NCBI GenBank assembly: GCA_964570935.1
Contig: CAZMZP010000100.1
Span: forward strand, 1-31,646
Direction: 5' to 3'
Source of the DNA: JAFGJU01 sp964570935
GTDB taxonomy: Bacteria > Eisenbacteria > RBG-16-71-46 > JAFGJU01
Length of the DNA: 31,646 nt
The position numbers and the translations under genes are program-made. How positions within the stretch are numbered: position 1 is the first letter of the stretch; every line of letters starts with the position of its first letter. Below, piece after piece: positions 30,565 to 31,646 of this stretch. The notes under the pieces were generated by a model. The model did not search any database and was not told the DNA's origin. It worked only from the letters and a program-made list of their open reading frames with translations.

Positions 30565-31332
30565 ATGTCGGACTGGTACAGAAAATCCTTTGACGAGCTC
30601 TATTCGGACATCTATTCACACAGAGATGACGAGGAAGCCGCGCTGGCCATAGAGCTGCTGGGACGTTTCGTCCGGCTGCCGGCGACCGCCGTGCTGGACG
30701 TCGGCTGCGGGCAGGGAAGGCATTTGAGGGCGCTGAGCAGGGCGGGAGCCAGGGGGCACGGCCTCGACCTGTCCGCGGCACTGCTCGAGACGCGCGGCAG
30801 CGCCGTGCGACCGTGTCCCGGGGCCTGCGTCAGGGGAGACATGAGGCGCCTTCCGTTCCGTGACTCGAGTTTCGACACGTGCATAAGCATGTTCACGAGC
30901 CTGGGATACTTCGGAAAGACGGAAGACGAACTCCGGGTGCTAGAGGAGATGAGCAGAGTGCTTAAGCCCCGGGGCCACTGTTTTGTGGACCACGGCAACC
31001 TGGCCTGGCTGAAGAGACACCTTGAGGAGCGCACTGTGCGGAGAGGGCGGCGGTTCACGACTCTGGAAACCCGCGCCTTCCTGGGAGACGGCAGGACCGT
31101 GGAGAAGAACATTAACGTGTATCCGGCTGACGTCCCCGCCCGCGGGCTCTCAGGAGCGCCTCCGCTGCGCGCGTACCGGGAGCGCGTCACGTTCTTCACG
31201 CTTCGCGAGCTGCGGGGTCTCATGACCCGGGCCGGGCTCGTGGTCGAGAGGGCCTTTGGGGACTACGGTGGCTCCGCCTTTGACGAACGTTCTTCGCCCA
31301 GGCTCATCTTGTTGTCGAGGAAGCTCAAATGA
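30565..31332 (+). CDS. Class I SAM-dependent methyltransferase
   Basis: A 255-residue methyltransferase. The SAM-binding motif VLDVGCGQGRHL is at about 46-57, an acidic residue ends the second strand (GHGLDLS), motif IV reads RLPFRDSSFDTCISMFTSLGYF, and the post-motif EEMSRVLKPRGHCFVDHGN follows. The start DWYRKSFDELYSDIYSHRDD is typical of small-molecule or ubiE-like methyltransferases. The substrate cannot be read. It overlaps the start of bshC by four bases, so a link with thiol metabolism, for example methylation of a thiol, is possible but unproved. AAGGG lies about ten bases before the ATG. Confidence 0.88.
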   Translation: MSDWYRKSFDELYSDIYSHRDDEEAALAIELLGRFVRLPATAVLDVGCGQGRHLRALSRAGARGHGLDLSAALLETRGSAVRPCPGACVRGDMRRLPFRDSSFDTCISMFTSLGYFGKTEDELRVLEEMSRVLKPRGHCFVDHGNLAWLKRHLEERTVRRGRRFTTLETRAFLGDGRTVEKNINVYPADVPARGLSGAPPLRAYRERVTFFTLRELRGLMTRAGLVVERAFGDYGGSAFDERSSPRLILLSRKLK

Positions 31333-31646
31333 CCGACCTGATCAAGGCAAGTCCGGCGCTGTTCAGGTTTCCGCGCTTGTTTCTGGATTACACGTCCGGC
31401 CGGCTTGCGAAAGAGCTTGACGCTCCTGCCATGTTGAGCAAGGCGGCCGTGGCGTCGGCCGGGGGCAGGGCCGCCCGCGCAGGCGCTCCCTCCGGCAGCG
31501 AGTTCTGGGCCGCCGTGCGGGAGTACGACGCGCGGCTGGGCGCCGGCGAGGCCACACTCCGGAACATAGACGCTCTTCGCGCCGGCAGGGCAGTGCCGGT
31601 CATCACCGGCCAGCAGCCGGGGCTTTTCGGAGGCCCGCTCTACACC
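31329..31646 (+). CDS. bshC: Bacillithiol synthase BshC, N-terminal part (runs off the window)
   Basis: The first 106 residues of a BshC-like protein, open at the right edge; full-length proteins have about 540 residues. Signature parts are LFLDYTSGRLAKEL near the start and the strongly conserved VITGQQPGLFGGPLYT at the end of the visible part. BshC is the enzyme thought to add cysteine to glucosaminyl-malate in the last step of bacillithiol synthesis. The ATG overlaps the methyltransferase stop. bshA and bshB are not visible and may lie beyond the edge. Bacillithiol also occurs in some two-membrane phyla, so this does not conflict with the tol operon. Confidence 0.88.
   Translation, partial: MTDLIKASPALFRFPRLFLDYTSGRLAKELDAPAMLSKAAVASAGGRAARAGAPSGSEFWAAVREYDARLGAGEATLRNIDALRAGRAVPVITGQQPGLFGGPLYT

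Noticed and set aside
1..31646. tRNA or rRNA genes, CRISPR arrays, insertion sequences, attachment sites
   Set aside because: Looked for T-arm patterns, regularly spaced repeats, transposase motifs and terminal repeats; nothing convincing was seen.

Overview
The window comes from a GC-rich, two-membrane (Gram-negative-type) bacterium. The evidence is a complete Tol-Pal operon with two predicted lipoproteins, two O-antigen ligase-like polymerases, and lipid-linked-sugar glycosyltransferases. Arginine is often written AGG/AGA and isoleucine ATA despite the high GC, which I associate with deep-branching uncultured lineages rather than ordinary Proteobacteria. The start of a bacillithiol gene (bshC) at the right edge also argues against Enterobacteria-like groups. 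I cannot name the phylum from this sequence alone. No tRNA, rRNA, CRISPR array, insertion sequence or phage module was seen.

Layout. (1) 1-2340: a small two-helix membrane protein, then a minus-strand O-antigen ligase-like protein. (2) 2209-8685: a probable plus-strand operon from one strong promoter: GT-C glycosyltransferase, GT2 glycosyltransferase, dcd, nadA, thyX, aldehyde dehydrogenase, Nudix hydrolase. (3) 8717-13501: the minus-strand tolQ-tolR-tolA-tolB-pal-cpoB operon, with a perfect 30-bp palindrome between pal and cpoB. (4) 13661-14072: an HU gene whose promoter is flanked by two inverted repeats and which ends in a clear terminator. (5) 14073-21212: a sigma-54 island, described below. 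(6) 21209-24811: a second O-antigen ligase-like gene (minus), then a DUF296 protein, asd and a LUD-domain protein (plus). (7) 24829-27101: the classic nfeD-slipin pair (minus). (8) 27153-31646: a PfkB sugar kinase; a tightly overlapping HDAC-like/Mut7-C/DUF1848 cluster; and a methyltransferase overlapping bshC, which runs off the end.

The most unusual part is region 5. One 1758-residue protein joins a Ser/Thr kinase, a PknK-like ATPase, a long TPR array, a GAF domain, a sigma-54 activator AAA+ domain and a Fis-type DNA-binding helix-turn-helix. A sigma-54-type promoter lies on each side of its gene. The upstream one (14373-14390) starts a stretch of about 360 nt with no convincing ORF that ends at a strong terminator: a candidate regulatory RNA. 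The downstream one (20275-20291) drives a 73-residue exported peptide with a hydrophobic C-terminus, followed by a 182-residue protein that is a degenerate copy of the sigma-54 AAA+ domain, lacking the Walker A lysine, the Walker B glutamate, the GAFTGA loop and any DNA-binding domain. My reading is a self-contained signalling circuit: sensor-activator, exported peptide and pseudo-activator feedback partner. That functional reading is inference; the sequence features are seen directly.

Promoters can be read well here: about nine sites fit TTGAcA-N17/18-TAnnnT, and two place the predicted start of transcription on the start codon, suggesting leaderless mRNAs.
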